A stretch of 64,000 nucleotides of DNA from Pelagibacteraceae bacterium AG-349-O05 (GCA_003281005.1 QCDE01000001.1:62001-126000); one strand, 5' to 3'; numbered from the stretch's first letter, positions 51,097 through 59,911 are shown. A program made the numbers and translations. Notes: generated by a model not told the origin, from the letters alone.

Positions 51097-51833
51097 ACTT
51101 CTTATTTTTCTTAACTGTTGTTCCTGCCATTATTTTATATGGCATTGCAAAATCAGGTCTAGGTGGCTCGATGACTTTAATTTCTGTACCATTAATGACC
51201 ATAGTGATGCCATTAAACCAAGCTTTAGGAATTATTTTACCAATATTAATATTTTCAGATTTTATTGCTGTTTATAAATATAGAAAAGAATTTGACTTAG
51301 GAACTTTAAAATTAATGGTTCCATTTGCAGCTATTGGAATATTCATTGGATCATTAACTTTTTCATATTTTTCAGAGGAATTACTAAAATTTATTATTGG
51401 AGTTATGGGCTTCTTGTTTGCTGGTCATTATTTTTTTTTTAAAAAAAACAAAGAAAAAAAATCAGAAATAAATTTTTTTAAAGGTGGTGCTTGCTCTGTT
51501 ATAGCGGGATTTACAAGTTTTTGTGTACATGCGGGAGGAACTCCTACTAGTCTTTATTTACTTCCACTTAGAATGAAAAAAGAAATTTATGTAGGCACAA
51601 GAATATTTTTTTTTACTTTTGTAAATTTAATTAAACTTCCATTATATATTATTTTATCTATGACAAACTTTGAGTCTTTTAAACAGTCTGCAACATTGTT
51701 TCCAGTTGCATTACTTGGAATATTAATTGGATATCAATTACTTAAAATTATAGAGGAAAAATTATTTTACAATATTTTATATGCTTTAATTTTTGTTACT
51801 AGTGCAAAGCTTTTGTATGATTACCTGGTATGA
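51087..51833 (+). CDS. TauE/SafE-family permease (sulfite exporter type)
   Basis: A 248-aa membrane protein with about eight hydrophobic helices and the TauE/SafE pattern GIAKSGLGGSMTLISVPLM and a second half repeat FTSFCVHAGGTPTSLYLLP. Members carry sulfite, sulfoacetate or other sulfur organics out of the cell. No sulfur-metabolism neighbour to narrow it down. The start overlaps the GNAT-like gene by 10 bp. Confidence 0.88.
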   Translation: MEINFLFFLTVVPAIILYGIAKSGLGGSMTLISVPLMTIVMPLNQALGIILPILIFSDFIAVYKYRKEFDLGTLKLMVPFAAIGIFIGSLTFSYFSEELLKFIIGVMGFLFAGHYFFFKKNKEKKSEINFFKGGACSVIAGFTSFCVHAGGTPTSLYLLPLRMKKEIYVGTRIFFFTFVNLIKLPLYIILSMTNFESFKQSATLFPVALLGILIGYQLLKIIEEKLFYNILYALIFVTSAKLLYDYLV

Positions 51834-51887
51834 TTTAATAACGCATTAAAATTTTAAAATAAGTGTTAGATAATAATTATTATAAAA

Positions 51888-52442
51888 ATGAAAAAAAAAT
51901 TTAAACCAAGAATTAAAGCAAGATTAAGAAAAAATAGGCAAGCTTTAAGTAAAAATATTGATAATTTTTTTGGATGGGTTAAAGGTGCAAAGCTTGTTGA
52001 ACTTAAAGAATGTAATCCTGAAGAGGATCCTGTTAGACCAGAATTAGATAACAAGTTTAGAACAGGATATGGAAGAAAGATTTTTGGTGTCGAATATCAA
52101 GGAGAAATTCATGCTGTAATGTGTTTTGCTTATACAAATGAAATTCCAAAAAGTGTTGAAGAGTTAGAAAAATTAAGCACAGATGCATTTCTTCAAACAG
52201 CAATGAGAGATCAATCAGGTGGTCAAATAGCAATTGCTTATACTGTTTGGTCCAAAAAAAAGGGTGGAGGAAAATTAATTGTAAAAGAAGTTTTTAAAAA
52301 TATAAAAAAATCTAATCATTTAAATAGATTAGTAACTCTTTCACCACTAACAGAAATGGCAACTAACTTTCATGAAAGAAATGGCGCTAAATTAATCCAA
52401 ATTAATGAAACTACACAAAATTTTGAGTATAAAGTTATGTAA
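51888..52442 (+). CDS. uncharacterised protein, possible GNAT fold
   Basis: A 184-aa basic protein I do not recognise. The N-terminal 35 residues are Lys/Arg-rich. The rest shows a strand-rich core with AVMCFAYTNE, a Gly/Lys-rich loop KKKGGGKLIVKEVF, then LVTLSPLTEMATNFHERNGAKLIQ. The last stretch resembles the FYxKNGF ending of GNAT acetyltransferases. The match is by eye only. It lies 54 bp after the TauE-like gene and 2 bp before the SOUL gene. Confidence 0.7.
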   Translation: MKKKFKPRIKARLRKNRQALSKNIDNFFGWVKGAKLVELKECNPEEDPVRPELDNKFRTGYGRKIFGVEYQGEIHAVMCFAYTNEIPKSVEELEKLSTDAFLQTAMRDQSGGQIAIAYTVWSKKKGGGKLIVKEVFKNIKKSNHLNRLVTLSPLTEMATNFHERNGAKLIQINETTQNFEYKVM

Positions 52443-52444
52443 CA

Positions 52445-53011
52445 ATGAAAATTATTAATCTTTATCTTATAGTATTTTGTACTTTATTTATTTTACCTTA
52501 TTCTACAGTTATGGCTTACGAAGAAGCAAATTATGAAATAGTATCTAAAAATAAAGTTTATGAGATTAGAAAATATTCTGATCGATTAGCAGTAGAAACA
52601 ATAACATCTGGAATAGATAGTAATTTTAGAAAATTATTTAATTACATTTCAGGCAGAAATGATACTCAGGAGAAAATTAAAATGACAACTCCAGTTACCC
52701 AAGTTGAGAAAAATGGAAATATGAGTATGCAGTTTTATTTACCCTCCAAATTTAATGCAGAAAATGTACCAAATCCCAGCAGGGAAGACGTTAAAATTGT
52801 TAATATCGAGGGAGGATACTACGCAGTATTGAGATATTCTGGACGAGCTTCGGATAGAAATTTTCTTAAACATAAAGAAATCTTAGAAAAAGAGTTACAA
52901 AAAAAAAATATATCAATTATAAGCCCACCTATCAGAGCAACCTATGATAGCCCATTTACCCTTCCAATGAATAGAAGAAATGAGGCTATGTTTAAAGTAG
53001 AATTAAATTGA
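52445..53011 (+). CDS. SOUL-family haem-binding-like protein
   Basis: A 188-aa secreted protein of the SOUL/HBP family with a signal peptide ending MAYE near residue 26. YEIVSKNKVYEIRKYSDRL is the family's opening strand, KIKMTTPVTQVE the central conserved motif, and SPPIRATYDSPFTLP the C-terminal one. Such proteins bind haem or tetrapyrroles in eukaryotes; bacterial function is unclear. The stop overlaps the next gene's TTG start. Confidence 0.9.
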   Translation: MKIINLYLIVFCTLFILPYSTVMAYEEANYEIVSKNKVYEIRKYSDRLAVETITSGIDSNFRKLFNYISGRNDTQEKIKMTTPVTQVEKNGNMSMQFYLPSKFNAENVPNPSREDVKIVNIEGGYYAVLRYSGRASDRNFLKHKEILEKELQKKNISIISPPIRATYDSPFTLPMNRRNEAMFKVELN

Positions 53012-53424
53012 AGAATTCAAAATTTAAAGCAATGGTGTTATCTTGTATGGATCCAAGATTTCAACATTTAGTTCATAATCATTTAAAGAAAAAAAAATTA
53101 ACAGGAAAATTTAGTGCATTCACAATTGCAGGTGCAGCGATTGGAGTTACACATAATAAATTCAAAAAATGGCATAAAACTTTTTATGAAAATTTAGGAA
53201 CTTCTGTTCAATTGCATAAAATAGAAAAATTAATTGTCATTAATCATAAAGATTGTGGTGCCGCCAAAATTGCTAATGGCAAAAAAGAATTTAGCCCAGC
53301 AAATGAAAAAAAAATTCATAAAGAGTCTTTCACTAAAATTAAAAAACAAATAAAAAAAAGATTTCAAAAATTGAAAGTAGAATTAAATCTAATTTCTTTG
53401 GATAATAAAGTTACTAAATTCTAA
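53008..53424 (+). CDS. short beta-carbonic-anhydrase-like protein
   Basis: A 138-aa protein with zinc-site residues of the beta-carbonic anhydrase pattern: C13 and D15 (SCMDPRF), H80 and C83 (NHKDCGA). Real beta enzymes are usually 190 aa or more, so this is a short relative whose activity cannot be assumed. The start used is a TTG that overlaps the SOUL stop as TTGA. The ATG at 53032 would remove eight residues but leave only four before C13. PEP carboxylase, which uses bicarbonate, is 8 kb away. Confidence 0.78.
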   Translation: MKNSKFKAMVLSCMDPRFQHLVHNHLKKKKLTGKFSAFTIAGAAIGVTHNKFKKWHKTFYENLGTSVQLHKIEKLIVINHKDCGAAKIANGKKEFSPANEKKIHKESFTKIKKQIKKRFQKLKVELNLISLDNKVTKF

Positions 53425-55959
53425 TTATTGATTTCTTATTAGAGGATAAACCTTAGGATTTAGATATTTTAAGTTTGTTAGCAATATTAAAATTAAAGTA
53501 ACAAAGCCAATTGAAAATCCTAAATAAATTAAAACTTTAAAGTCAAACATCCATACCAGCTCGAAAATATTTTCCATAATAAATTTTGAACCAATCACTG
53601 CAAAGAATATTGCAATTAAAATTACAGATTTAAAAATAATGATGAATTCAATTAATGATGAAAAAATAATTTGTTTTTTTGAAAAACCTAAAATTTTAAA
53701 GACTAAATTTTGATATTCTTTTACTTTTCCTTGAACCATAATTGCACTCGAAATTACGATTAAACCTATAACAATAGTAACCGCTGAAATTAAAGTAACT
53801 GCAATAAATACTTTATTTAAAACAGCTGTAACTTTAGATAAATAATCTGCAATTTTTATCATTGATAAACTTGGCATGATTTCAAGCATTTCAGTTTCAT
53901 CAAATTTATTTGAATTAAATTTTGCAGTAGCTAAATATTCGTGTGGAATTTTTTTTGCAAATTGAGGATTAAATAACATTGCAAAATTGATGCTCAAATC
54001 ACGATAATCTACTTCTCTAAAATTAATGACCTCTCCTTCAATTTCACGTCCATAAACATTTAAAGTGAAAATATCACCTAGCTTAATGTTAAAATCTCTA
54101 GCAACTTTTGCATCTAGAGATATTTGAAGTTGATCTGGGTTTGATAAATCCCACCATTTACCTTCTAAAATTGGATTATCGTCAGGTATATTTTCTACCC
54201 ATGAAGATCTTCGTTCGCTACCAATTACCCAGTAACTATCATTATTTTGTTTAATATAAGTTTTAGGATCCACACCATTAATTTTTACAATTCCAGAGGA
54301 TACCATTGGCACAATTTCAATAGATGCATTAGGATCCATATTCAAAATTCCTTGTTCAAATTTCTCTCTTTCTCCTTTTTGAATGCCTACGAAGAAATAA
54401 TCAGGCGCAATATCAGGAATAGATTTAGCAATTTCTCTTTGAAAATTTGTACCAACTAAAGCTAAGGTTAATAACAAAGTAACCCCTAAGCCAAGAGACA
54501 TAACTGTAATAGGAGTTATACTTTTTGTTTGAGTAATATTTTTTATTGAAACTTTGAAAGAAATTATTGGACTAGATCTGAATTTTTTTAGAAAAAAAAT
54601 GATTAATTTTGAAAGTAAGAAAAATACAATTAAACACACAAAAAAAGCAGCAAAGTAACCCAAACTGTAAGAAGGTTGTTCAGATCCAATCGTGAATAAC
54701 AAAATTAAGATAGATAACAAAACAAAGCTTAGAACAACTGATCTCTTAGAATAAAAAAATTGGAGGTTTTGGAATACGTTTCTAAATAAATTAGATGCTT
54801 TAACTTGATCAATAGAACTAATAGTTGGAATAGAAAAAATTACCAGCACCAATAATCCTACTAAAAATATTTTTAAAAAATTTAGCAATGAAAACACTGG
54901 ATAAACATTCAATCCTAATCCATCAGATAAATATTTATCTGCTATTGGTACAATTAAAAAACTCGATCCATAAGCAACAACAGTGATGATAAATAAAAGT
55001 ATAAATAACTGCAGATAATATAGTGTTTTAATATTGCCTGAATAAAAGCCAACTGCTTTTCGTACAGCTATCGACATGTTGTTTTGATTAATAAAAGAAA
55101 GCAGAGTATTTGCTATTCCAATACCTGCTATTAACATTGCACTGATAGATACAAGGGATAAAAATTGAGAAAAATTATTAATAATTCTTTTTATTCCACT
55201 TGCAGAATTTTCAGGATATCTAAGTTTAACTTTTTGATCGTCTTCAAAGATTTCTTCAATTCGTTGTTCAATTTTTTCTGGCTTATCATTTTCATTAAAC
55301 TTAACTTTGTATTCATAGTTTAAAAAGCTTCCAATTCCGTTAAGTTTTAAAATTTCTAGAGTTTGTTTTCCTGCTAAAGCCCAATCACCAAATGCAACAA
55401 ATCCACTTACATCAGGTACTGATTTAATAATTCCAATTACTTTAAAATTTTGATCTTGAACTTTTACTCTTTCATTTATTTTAATATTTAAGGTTTTAGA
55501 TAAACTTTCATTGATCAGGATAGTGTTAGGTTCTTTTTGAATTCTTTCATAAGCACCAATTGGCTCATACGCAACATTTCCATATAAAGGATATTTTTCA
55601 TCCACAGTTTTAATTCTAGTAAATAATGATTTATTTTTTTCTCTGCCAGTAGTTGAAAGCATAGTACTGAACTCAATCATTTGAGAAACAGTTGCAAATT
55701 CTTTTACTTTGTTAACTAGATCTAAATTTCCTTGATTACGATTGTAATCAATCTCTAAATCTCCACCCAAAAGAGCTTTGGCATTATCATTAAGTTCTTT
55801 TTTAAGACTATCTTCAATTGTGAAAATAGCACTTAAGATAAATAAACTTATAAAGAGTGTAACAATGATACTAGAAATTTTATGATAATTTCTACTTAAG
55901 TCTTTTAAAGCGTATTTAAAAATCAAACTAAATTCCGAAGTATTATTTAATTTTTCCAT
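53425..55959 (-). CDS. ybbP: FtsX-like ABC permease (YbbP type)
   Basis: An 844-aa permease with two FtsX domains, each with a large periplasmic loop, and about ten helices in all. The first domain starts at residue 15 and has LVSISAMLIAGIGIANTLLSF. The second has TPITVMSLGLGVTLLLTLALVG and VVISSAIMVQGK. With the ATPase YbbA it forms a MacB/LolCDE-like exporter, thought to move lipids or lipid-linked molecules. Its first 17 bases overlap the ybbA end. It ends one base after the convergent carbonic-anhydrase-like gene. Confidence 0.9.
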   Translation of the reverse strand: MEKLNNTSEFSLIFKYALKDLSRNYHKISSIIVTLFISLFILSAIFTIEDSLKKELNDNAKALLGGDLEIDYNRNQGNLDLVNKVKEFATVSQMIEFSTMLSTTGREKNKSLFTRIKTVDEKYPLYGNVAYEPIGAYERIQKEPNTILINESLSKTLNIKINERVKVQDQNFKVIGIIKSVPDVSGFVAFGDWALAGKQTLEILKLNGIGSFLNYEYKVKFNENDKPEKIEQRIEEIFEDDQKVKLRYPENSASGIKRIINNFSQFLSLVSISAMLIAGIGIANTLLSFINQNNMSIAVRKAVGFYSGNIKTLYYLQLFILLFIITVVAYGSSFLIVPIADKYLSDGLGLNVYPVFSLLNFLKIFLVGLLVLVIFSIPTISSIDQVKASNLFRNVFQNLQFFYSKRSVVLSFVLLSILILLFTIGSEQPSYSLGYFAAFFVCLIVFFLLSKLIIFFLKKFRSSPIISFKVSIKNITQTKSITPITVMSLGLGVTLLLTLALVGTNFQREIAKSIPDIAPDYFFVGIQKGEREKFEQGILNMDPNASIEIVPMVSSGIVKINGVDPKTYIKQNNDSYWVIGSERRSSWVENIPDDNPILEGKWWDLSNPDQLQISLDAKVARDFNIKLGDIFTLNVYGREIEGEVINFREVDYRDLSINFAMLFNPQFAKKIPHEYLATAKFNSNKFDETEMLEIMPSLSMIKIADYLSKVTAVLNKVFIAVTLISAVTIVIGLIVISSAIMVQGKVKEYQNLVFKILGFSKKQIIFSSLIEFIIIFKSVILIAIFFAVIGSKFIMENIFELVWMFDFKVLIYLGFSIGFVTLILILLTNLKYLNPKVYPLIRNQ

Positions 55960-56608
55960 CTTTAATTTTTATTTTTCTTTTAGCTTTGTCAGCAAGCTTA
56001 GGATCATGAGTTACCATGATTAAAGAAGAACCTTCTTCTTTGACATATTTAAATAAAATATTTGTTATCATTATGGAATTTTCGGTATCTAAGTTTCCTG
56101 TTGGTTCATCTGCTAAGATTAGTTCTGGTTTCATCGCAATTGCTCTAGCGATAGCAACTCTTTGTTGTTCACCACCTGATAATTGACTCGGTAGATTATT
56201 AAAACGATGTTTCAAACCAAATCGATCTAATAAAATTTTTGCTTCTTTCTCTGGATTTTTAAAATTATTAAGTTCAAGCGTTAAAGCAACATTTTCTATA
56301 GCTGTGTAATTAGGAATTAAATAAAATGACTGAAATATTATTCCAATATTTTTCTTTCTTATCTTAGATACCTCATCTTCACTAAGGACTGTTATTTCTT
56401 GATCATTAAAAATTATTTTACCCGAGGTTGGCTTTTCTAGGCCCCCAATTAACATTATCAAACTTGTTTTCCCAGAGCCACTTTCTCCAACTACTGAAAC
56501 AGTTTCTTTTTTCTTAATATTTAAATCAATATTCTTTAAAACACTGATACTATCTTTACCAGTTTGGTATTTGAGATTTATTTTTTTTAATTTAAGAAGA
56601 ACACTCAT
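55943..56608 (-). CDS. ybbA: ABC transporter ATP-binding protein (YbbA/LolD type)
   Basis: A 221-aa ATPase with Walker A GESGSGKTS, signature LSGGEQQR, Walker B LILADEPTGNLD and switch His MVTHDP, typical of the LolD/MacB group. A longer frame (start 56656) would read through the tesA start, so I use the Met at 56608. That ATG and the tesA ATG on the other strand overlap within the four bases CATG at 56606-56609. The ybbA-tesA divergent layout is also seen in Escherichia coli. Confidence 0.92.
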   Translation of the reverse strand: MSVLLKLKKINLKYQTGKDSISVLKNIDLNIKKKETVSVVGESGSGKTSLIMLIGGLEKPTSGKIIFNDQEITVLSEDEVSKIRKKNIGIIFQSFYLIPNYTAIENVALTLELNNFKNPEKEAKILLDRFGLKHRFNNLPSQLSGGEQQRVAIARAIAMKPELILADEPTGNLDTENSIMITNILFKYVKEEGSSLIMVTHDPKLADKAKRKIKIKDGKIK

Positions 56609-57218
56609 GAATAAAACTATATTTATTAAAATTTTGATATTCTTTCTAGTGCACATAAACGCAAGTGCAATAGAAAAGGTAGTTTTATTTGGTGATAGTT
56701 TGATGGCTGGATATGGACTATCTAAAGAAGATCATTTATCTATAGTTTTGGAAAATGATCTCAAGCAAAGTGGTTTAAATATTAAAGTCATTAATGGAAG
56801 TGTCTCTGGAAGCACATCGTCAGGTGGATTAAATAGAGCTGATTGGAGCTTATCAGAACCAGGTATAGATTTAATAATTTTGGGTTTAGGTGCAAATGAC
56901 ATGTTAAGAGGAATTCAGCCAGATGAAACTGAAATAAATTTAGAGAAGATAATTAATATTGCTAAAAATAAAAATATTAAGATTATTTTAGCTGGTATAC
57001 TTGCACCTGAGTCTTATGGAAGTAAATACAAACAAGAATTTGATGCTATTTATCCGAAATTATCAAAAAAATATAATTTACCATTAATTCCTTTTTTGCT
57101 TGAGGGTATAGCTCTTAATCCAACTTTAAACCAAAAAGATGGTATTCACCCAAATAAAAAAGGTATTATTAAAATAAGTCAGACACTAAAAAAAAGTATA
57201 ATGAGTACTTTAAAATAA
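56607..57218 (+). CDS. tesA: TesA, GDSL/SGNH lysophospholipase and acyl-CoA thioesterase
   Basis: A 203-aa secreted SGNH hydrolase. The signal peptide ends INASA near residue 21. The four blocks are Ser in FGDSLMAGYG, Gly in GSVSGST, Asn in GLGANDM, and Asp/His in DGIHPN. TesA hydrolyses acyl chains in the periplasm. An alternative start 36 bases upstream (56571) would lie inside ybbA coding. The start codon is shared with ybbA as CATG, and its ribosome site lies within ybbA's first codons. Confidence 0.93.
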   Translation: MNKTIFIKILIFFLVHINASAIEKVVLFGDSLMAGYGLSKEDHLSIVLENDLKQSGLNIKVINGSVSGSTSSGGLNRADWSLSEPGIDLIILGLGANDMLRGIQPDETEINLEKIINIAKNKNIKIILAGILAPESYGSKYKQEFDAIYPKLSKKYNLPLIPFLLEGIALNPTLNQKDGIHPNKKGIIKISQTLKKSIMSTLK

Positions 57219-57298
57219 TTGTCGTTTAATTACAAAAACATTTATTAATAAATTAGATCTTATAATATCTTTATTGTAAAACTGAGTTAAATTTAAAT

Positions 57299-58261
57299 AT
57301 GTATAAAATTGGTATTATCGACACAATGAATTTAAAAGGCATGAATCTTTTAAAAAATTATAAAAATTTTGAGTGTGAACTTATAACAAATCTTTCTCAT
57401 GAAAATTTATTAGAGGAAATACCTAAATTTGATGGTATTGCAATTAGACGAGGAAGAATTGATAAAGATATCTTGAGTAGGTGCGACAAGCTAAAGGTTA
57501 TAGCTCGCCACGGTGTAGGTTACGATAGTATAGATACTAAAATGCTTAAAGAAAAAAATATTACTTTATTAGTAACACATAACACAACATCAACTTCGCC
57601 AGCAGAACACATAATGTTCACTATATTGAATATTTATAAAGGTATAGGAATGTTTGATGAAATAGTAAGATCAGGAAATTTTCATAAAGCTATACATCTG
57701 GATATAAAAGAAAACTTTGAACTTTTTGCAAAAAAAATTTTAATTGTTGGTTTTGGTAGGATTGGTAAAAAATTAATTAAAAAATGTCTTGGATTTGATA
57801 TGGAAGTTTTAGTTTATGATCCGTACGTAGAGTCATCATTGATCGAACAAATGAATGGTAAAAAAGTTTCAAGTCTCGTTGATGGACTAAAAGAGGCTGA
57901 TATTTTGTCTTTAAGCACACCATTAACAGATGAGACAAGAAACTTGATTACTTTGAAAGAAATGAAAATGATGAAAAAAAACTCAATCATTATAAATTCA
58001 GCGAGAGGTGGAATTGTAAACGAAGTTGATTTAAACTATGCGCTAGATAATAATATAATAGCATTTGCAGGTATAGATGTGTTTGAAAAAGAACCTCCGG
58101 GTATAAATAATCCATTATTAAAAAACAAAAAGGTATTATTAAGTCCGCATGCCGCTACATTTACAAAGGAATGTCTAGAAGATATGTCTTTGGAGACAGG
58201 TCAAAATTTAATAGATTTTTTTGAAAACAAAATTGATAAAAATAAAATTATATCACTATAA
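57299..58261 (+). CDS. D-isomer-specific 2-hydroxyacid dehydrogenase (paralogue of 6281-7246)
   Basis: A 320-aa NAD-dependent dehydrogenase with RHGVGYDSID, GFGRIGKKLIKKCLGF, catalytic Arg (NSARGG), Glu (FEKEPP) and His (SPHAAT). It matches the 6281-7246 enzyme across its length, including the RHGVGYD and NNPLLKNKKV segments, so the two arose by duplication. Unlike that copy, this one stands among housekeeping genes with no transporter beside it. The hairpin just downstream falls in the next gene's coding start. Confidence 0.88.
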   Translation: MYKIGIIDTMNLKGMNLLKNYKNFECELITNLSHENLLEEIPKFDGIAIRRGRIDKDILSRCDKLKVIARHGVGYDSIDTKMLKEKNITLLVTHNTTSTSPAEHIMFTILNIYKGIGMFDEIVRSGNFHKAIHLDIKENFELFAKKILIVGFGRIGKKLIKKCLGFDMEVLVYDPYVESSLIEQMNGKKVSSLVDGLKEADILSLSTPLTDETRNLITLKEMKMMKKNSIIINSARGGIVNEVDLNYALDNNIIAFAGIDVFEKEPPGINNPLLKNKKVLLSPHAATFTKECLEDMSLETGQNLIDFFENKIDKNKIISL

Positions 58262-58805
58262 TAAAAAAATTATCACAACTATTGTGATAATTTTAATATC
58301 CACTTTTTCTTTAGCTACAGATAGAGATCATGAACTCAATATTTTATTTGATGAATTAAAAAAAAATATTCCAAACAGATCCTTTGAGATTGAGCAAAAA
58401 ATTTGGCTAATATGGAGCACACATCCAACAGATGAAAAACTTACTGCAAGATTAGAAGAGGGCTCTCAATTTGTTAGAGATCAAAACTATACAAAAGCAA
58501 AAGATATTTTTACTGAAGTAATTAATCTTGATCAAAGTTGGGCTGAGGCATGGAATAAAAGAGCAACTGTACTTTATATGCTAGGAGAATTTCAAAAATC
58601 TCAAGATGACATAGATCAAGTATTAGCCTTAGAACAAAGACACTTTGGAGCTTTAGCAGGGCAGGGTTTAGTAAATATTCAGCTAAAGAATTATGAAAAA
58701 GCAATAAGAAGTTACGAGCAAGCGCAAGAAATTTACCCTGCTATGAGATCACCAAAAATAATGATTAAGCAAATTGAAGAATTAATGAAACAACAAACTA
58801 TATAA
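58221..58805 (+). CDS. secreted TPR-repeat protein
   Basis: A 194-aa protein with an N-terminal hydrophobic signal segment ending SLATD and two to three TPR motifs after residue 75 (SQFVRDQNYTKAKDIF, AWNKRATVLYMLGEFQKS, GQGLVNIQLKNYEKAI). No ATG begins the frame. TTG at 58221 or at 58233 are the options; both lie within the preceding gene, and neither has a clear ribosome site. The stop overlaps the yedK start as TAATG. A 13-bp hairpin covers its signal-peptide codons. Confidence 0.8.
   Translation: MKTKLIKIKLYHYNKKIITTIVIILISTFSLATDRDHELNILFDELKKNIPNRSFEIEQKIWLIWSTHPTDEKLTARLEEGSQFVRDQNYTKAKDIFTEVINLDQSWAEAWNKRATVLYMLGEFQKSQDDIDQVLALEQRHFGALAGQGLVNIQLKNYEKAIRSYEQAQEIYPAMRSPKIMIKQIEELMKQQTI
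58266..58294 (+). terminator. AT-rich hairpin after the 57299 gene, inside the TPR gene's signal-peptide codons
   Basis: Arms 58266-58278 and 58282-58294 are perfect complements over 13 bp (core TTATCACAA) with loop CTA. The right arm ends in four T, followed by AATAT. It lies five bases after the dehydrogenase stop at 58261. The stem is weak in G/C, so termination would be partial at best. It may instead slow or restrain translation of the TPR gene. Confidence 0.55.
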
Positions 58806-59425
58806 TGTGTGGAAGATACGTAGTAAAAAACCCCGTAACAAAAACAAATAAATTAGTAAAATCTGCAATCCAGGTTGAAGATACTGAAAACTATAACGCT
58901 CATCCATATCAAAAACTGCCTGTAATAAAAAAATATAAAAATGGAAATACTTTAGAAAATCTACAATGGGGTTTAGTTCCTGGATGGGCTAAAGACAAAG
59001 ATTTTAAAGCTTTGATTAATGCAAGACTCGAGACCATTGATGAAAAGGTTTCATTTAAAAAACTGATAAAAAACAATCGATGTGTTGCAGTTGCAGATGG
59101 TTTTTATGAATGGAAAAGGGTAGAGAAAGAAAAAACTCCTCATTATTTTACTCGTGAAGACACAAACACTATTTTTTTTGCTGGTATCTTTGAAAACAAT
59201 CAGTTTTGTTTAATTACAGAGGAAGCAAAAGAAAATATAAATGAAATTCATCACAGACAACCAGTTATTTTAAATCAAGCAGATATTAATCGTTATTTAA
59301 ATTTAGAATTACAAGGTTCTGCATTTTTAAAGGAACGTAAAATTCCTAATTTAATTTTTCATGAAGTGTCAAAAGACGTTAATAAACCAACAAATAATAC
59401 TGCTTCTTTAATTCAAAAAGTTTAA
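58805..59425 (+). CDS. yedK: SRAP-family abasic-site protein (YedK/HMCES)
   Basis: A 206-aa SOS-response-associated peptidase family protein. The catalytic Cys is residue 2 (MCGRYV), exposed when Met is removed; it forms a stable thiazolidine crosslink with abasic sites in single-stranded DNA. NARLET, the Glu in DGFYEWKR and the His in IHHRQPVIL complete the active site. The start overlaps the TPR stop as TAATG. Ends next to the convergent yajQ gene. Confidence 0.95.
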   Translation: MCGRYVVKNPVTKTNKLVKSAIQVEDTENYNAHPYQKLPVIKKYKNGNTLENLQWGLVPGWAKDKDFKALINARLETIDEKVSFKKLIKNNRCVAVADGFYEWKRVEKEKTPHYFTREDTNTIFFAGIFENNQFCLITEEAKENINEIHHRQPVILNQADINRYLNLELQGSAFLKERKIPNLIFHEVSKDVNKPTNNTASLIQKV

Positions 59426-59911
59426 TTAGTCTCTAAGATTAACAAAATCAATGGGAAGACCTATATCAATTCCTTTTATTGCAGCTATAGCTTCTTGAAG
59501 ATCATCTTTCTTTTTACCATCTACTCTTAATTCATCGCCTTGAATTTTAATCTGAATTTTAAGTTTAAGTTTTTTAATGTCAGCAATAACTTTTTTAGCA
59601 TTTTCTTGGCTAATACCTTCTTTTAATTCACTGACTTGTCTAATTGATCCTCCCGAAGCTCCTTCCGAGTTTTTTACCTCTAATACTCTTGGATCTACTT
59701 TTCTTCTAACTAAATGGGTTTGTAATAATTCATTTACTTGCTTTAATTTTAATTCATCAGGTGCATTGGTAGTCACTATTTTATCTTTTCGTTCAATTGA
59801 AATATGAAGTCCTTTAAAATCATAACGGTTACTGATTTCTCTTAAACAATTAGCTAAAGCATTATCAAATTCTTGATAATTTATTTTACTAATTACATCA
59901 AATGAAGGCAT
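59426..59911 (-). CDS. yajQ: YajQ-family nucleotide-binding protein
   Basis: A 161-aa YajQ/DUF520-family protein. MPSFDVISKINYQEFDNA opens the chain, SNRYDFKG follows, and a C-terminal DELRVDGKKKDDLQ is conserved. Two ferredoxin-like domains are expected. Some members bind cyclic di-GMP, others nucleic acid or tRNA. The gene is single, convergent to yedK with one base between the stops. Confidence 0.95.
   Translation of the reverse strand: MPSFDVISKINYQEFDNALANCLREISNRYDFKGLHISIERKDKIVTTNAPDELKLKQVNELLQTHLVRRKVDPRVLEVKNSEGASGGSIRQVSELKEGISQENAKKVIADIKKLKLKIQIKIQGDELRVDGKKKDDLQEAIAAIKGIDIGLPIDFVNLRD

Noticed and set aside
56609-56656. 16-residue extension of ybbA
   Set aside because: It is antisense to the tesA signal peptide, and the Met at 56608 gives the normal LolD-family N-terminus.
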